A DNA stretch of 5,070 nucleotides from JACCTH01 sp036556085. Lineage in GTDB: Bacteria > Actinomycetota > Acidimicrobiia > Spongiisociales > ZC4RG35. The stretch spans positions 1 to 5,070 of the forward strand of contig DATBKE010000088.1 of assembly GCA_036556085.1 (NCBI GenBank), given 5' to 3'. The notes under the pieces were generated by a model. The model worked only from the letters and a program-made list of their open reading frames with translations. It ran no database searches and had not been told where the DNA came from. The position numbers were made by a program, and so were the translations under genes. Shown in pieces: positions 3,779 to 5,070 of the stretch; the first letter of the stretch is position 1, and every line of letters begins with the position of its first letter.

Positions 3779-5070
3779 ATGCGATTCAACCAAGCAACCC
3801 GCTTCGCTCTGGCCATGGTGTTGGTCGGGGCTTTTCTGCCAGTGACCCCGGCAACTGCCCAGACCACCGACCCTACATTCACGGTCACTGGGTCGGGCTG
3901 GGGCCACATGGTGGGCATGTCGCAATACGGGGCTCGGGCCCTGGCCACGGTGGGACGTTCGCCATCTGAGATCACGAGCTTTTATTACTCCGGCACCACC
4001 GTTCAACAGATGACTTCGGTGCTCAACAACTTCATGACCGCCGACCCCGATCCTCTCTGGATCGGTCTGATGCAAAACCGTGCCAGCTTCATCTTCCGAG
4101 TGGATGGCCCAGGGCCGGTGGGAACCTGCAAGGCCAATGACGGTGAGGGCGAGTGCCCCACGCAGATGGCCCAGAGCGGACAAGTCTGGGAGTTCCGCGC
4201 CCTCGGCGGCGGTCAGTGCCAGTACTTCAATGCCGGGGTGGCGGTCGGCAACCCCGGCAATTGTCGGGGGGCCCTAACTTGGGACTTCGCCAGCGGGACC
4301 AGAGTCGCCGCGCTCGACAACGGTCGCACTTACGCCCGCGGCGTCATCCGTTTTCGTCCTGCTGGCACCGGCTTCCACGTCAGTCTCGAAATCGCGATGG
4401 ACGACTATCTCTATGGCCTGGGGGAGATGCCATCTGATTGGCCTTCCGCCGCCCTCCAGGCCCAAGCAATCGCCGCCCGCACCTATGCCACGCGCCAGGC
4501 ATTGGTCCATGGACCGGAAGAGGCTTTCTCCGCCTCACGCCAGGCTTTCTGCTGGTGCCAACTGGTGAGCACGGTGGCCGATCAGGCCTATGTCGGTTGG
4601 TCGAAAGAGGCAGAGGCCGGCGGGTCGAATTGGGTGAACGCAGTGGCAGCCACCACCGGCCAGATCGTCACTCATCCGTCGGCCCCCGAGTCGACGGTGA
4701 TCATCGCTTATTACGCGAGCTCAACGGGGGGACACACCGACTCCAACGTCGAAGGACTCGGTCACACGAACCCGCTGCCGTACCTGACGCCTACTCCCGA
4801 TCCGTGGTCGGTGTCACCCGAGGCGGCCAACCCGTTTGCTAACTGGACCCGAAATATCACCGGTAGCCAGATCGCCACTGCCTACGGGCTCGACACCGTT
4901 ACCGGAGCTGCGGTCACCAAGCGCAATGTCTCGGGGACGGTGGCCGAGGTGACGATCGTGGGAACCCTCGAAGGGCAGACGAAGACAGTCATCACCGGCG
5001 GTCGCACCTTTCGCAATGCCTTTCAGATGAGGTCCACCGCCTATTCGATCAGCGGGGGTTCCGGAATCGG
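3779..5070 (+). CDS. Exported SpoIID/LytB-domain protein (3' end beyond window)
   Basis: The frame gives 430 residues and is still open at the window edge. A signal peptide covers residues 1-27: RFNQATR, then hydrophobic FALAMVLVGAFL, then cleavage after ATA or nearby. SpoIID/LytB proteins cut or bind peptidoglycan glycan strands stripped of stem peptides, or enhance amidases. Visible motifs are GSGWGHMVGMSQYGARALA (38-56), ITSFYYSGT (65-73), DDYLYGLGEMPSDWPSAALQAQAIAARTYA (208-237), DQAYVGW (268-274), AVAATTGQIV (288-297), YYASSTGGHT (311-320) and PYLTPTPDPW (334-343). E216 and R234 match the conserved Glu and Arg of SpoIID. The G-H/S-Q-Y-G-A motif lies N-terminal here, whereas in SpoIID of spore formers it is C-terminal. 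I recall this order from actinobacterial members. In GHMVGMSQ, Met replaces the usual Gly. Six cysteines (C117, C126, C147, C162, C258, C260) may form disulfides or bind metal. It lies 45 bp after the polysaccharide ligase, probably in the same transcript. More domains may follow. Confidence 0.9.
   Translation, partial: MRFNQATRFALAMVLVGAFLPVTPATAQTTDPTFTVTGSGWGHMVGMSQYGARALATVGRSPSEITSFYYSGTTVQQMTSVLNNFMTADPDPLWIGLMQNRASFIFRVDGPGPVGTCKANDGEGECPTQMAQSGQVWEFRALGGGQCQYFNAGVAVGNPGNCRGALTWDFASGTRVAALDNGRTYARGVIRFRPAGTGFHVSLEIAMDDYLYGLGEMPSDWPSAALQAQAIAARTYATRQALVHGPEEAFSASRQAFCWCQLVSTVADQAYVGWSKEAEAGGSNWVNAVAATTGQIVTHPSAPESTVIIAYYASSTGGHTDSNVEGLGHTNPLPYLTPTPDPWSVSPEAANPFANWTRNITGSQIATAYGLDTVTGAAVTKRNVSGTVAEVTIVGTLEGQTKTVITGGRTFRNAFQMRSTAYSISGGSGI

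Noticed and set aside
3244..3969. 241-codon plus-strand frame spanning the ligase/SpoIID junction
   Set aside because: It overlaps two well-supported genes in another frame and has no recognisable motif.
1..5070. CRISPR arrays, tRNA or rRNA genes, tandem repeats
   Set aside because: I found no regularly spaced repeats, tRNA-like cloverleaf ends or rRNA-like segments on either strand.

Overview
This is a GC-rich window (about two thirds G+C by eye) of chromosomal bacterial DNA. It holds surface-polysaccharide genes interrupted by one insertion sequence. The gene set suggests a non-model actinobacterium, perhaps an Acidimicrobiia-like environmental lineage. The grounds are high GC, GC-rich third codon positions, and an exported SpoIID/LytB-domain protein of the type common in non-sporulating Actinobacteria, with its Gly-His/Ser-Gln-Tyr-Gly-Ala motif at the N-terminus. 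This assignment is inference; no rRNA or marker gene is present.

Layout from left to right. Positions 2-157 (+) are the last 51 codons of an unidentified gene. Its 3' end overlaps the end of a convergent gene by 20 bp. Positions 138-1115 (-) encode a family 2 glycosyltransferase of the ExoA type with a C-terminal membrane anchor. Immediately upstream of it lies an IS110-family insertion sequence. Its DEDD transposase occupies 1130-2173 (-), and I infer element limits near 1122 and 2257 from a shared heptamer and matching flanks. Positions 2174-2362 hold the element's non-coding left end plus what remains of the divergent intergenic region. Positions 2363-3733 (+) encode a polytopic Wzy_C-type O-antigen ligase/polymerase. 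It is followed after 45 bp by an exported SpoIID/LytB-domain protein (3779 to beyond the window end).

How the genes fit together: the glycosyltransferase probably adds a sugar to a lipid-linked repeat unit at the inner face of the membrane. The Wzy_C protein would polymerise or ligate the repeat units on the outer face. The SpoIID/LytB protein, if active, acts on peptidoglycan, or anchors there, outside the membrane. The ligase and SpoIID genes look like one transcription unit. The glycosyltransferase looks as if it was once divergently transcribed from the same intergenic region.

The most interesting point is the IS110 insertion. Removing it in silico at the repeated ATAGGAG (minus strand) gives a short divergent intergenic region of about 118 bp. 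In that reconstruction the glycosyltransferase keeps its Shine-Dalgarno sequence but has ATA where ATG is expected. The element carries a compact non-coding left end in which a bridge RNA would be expected, and a perfect TTGACA hexamer pointing outward at its right end.
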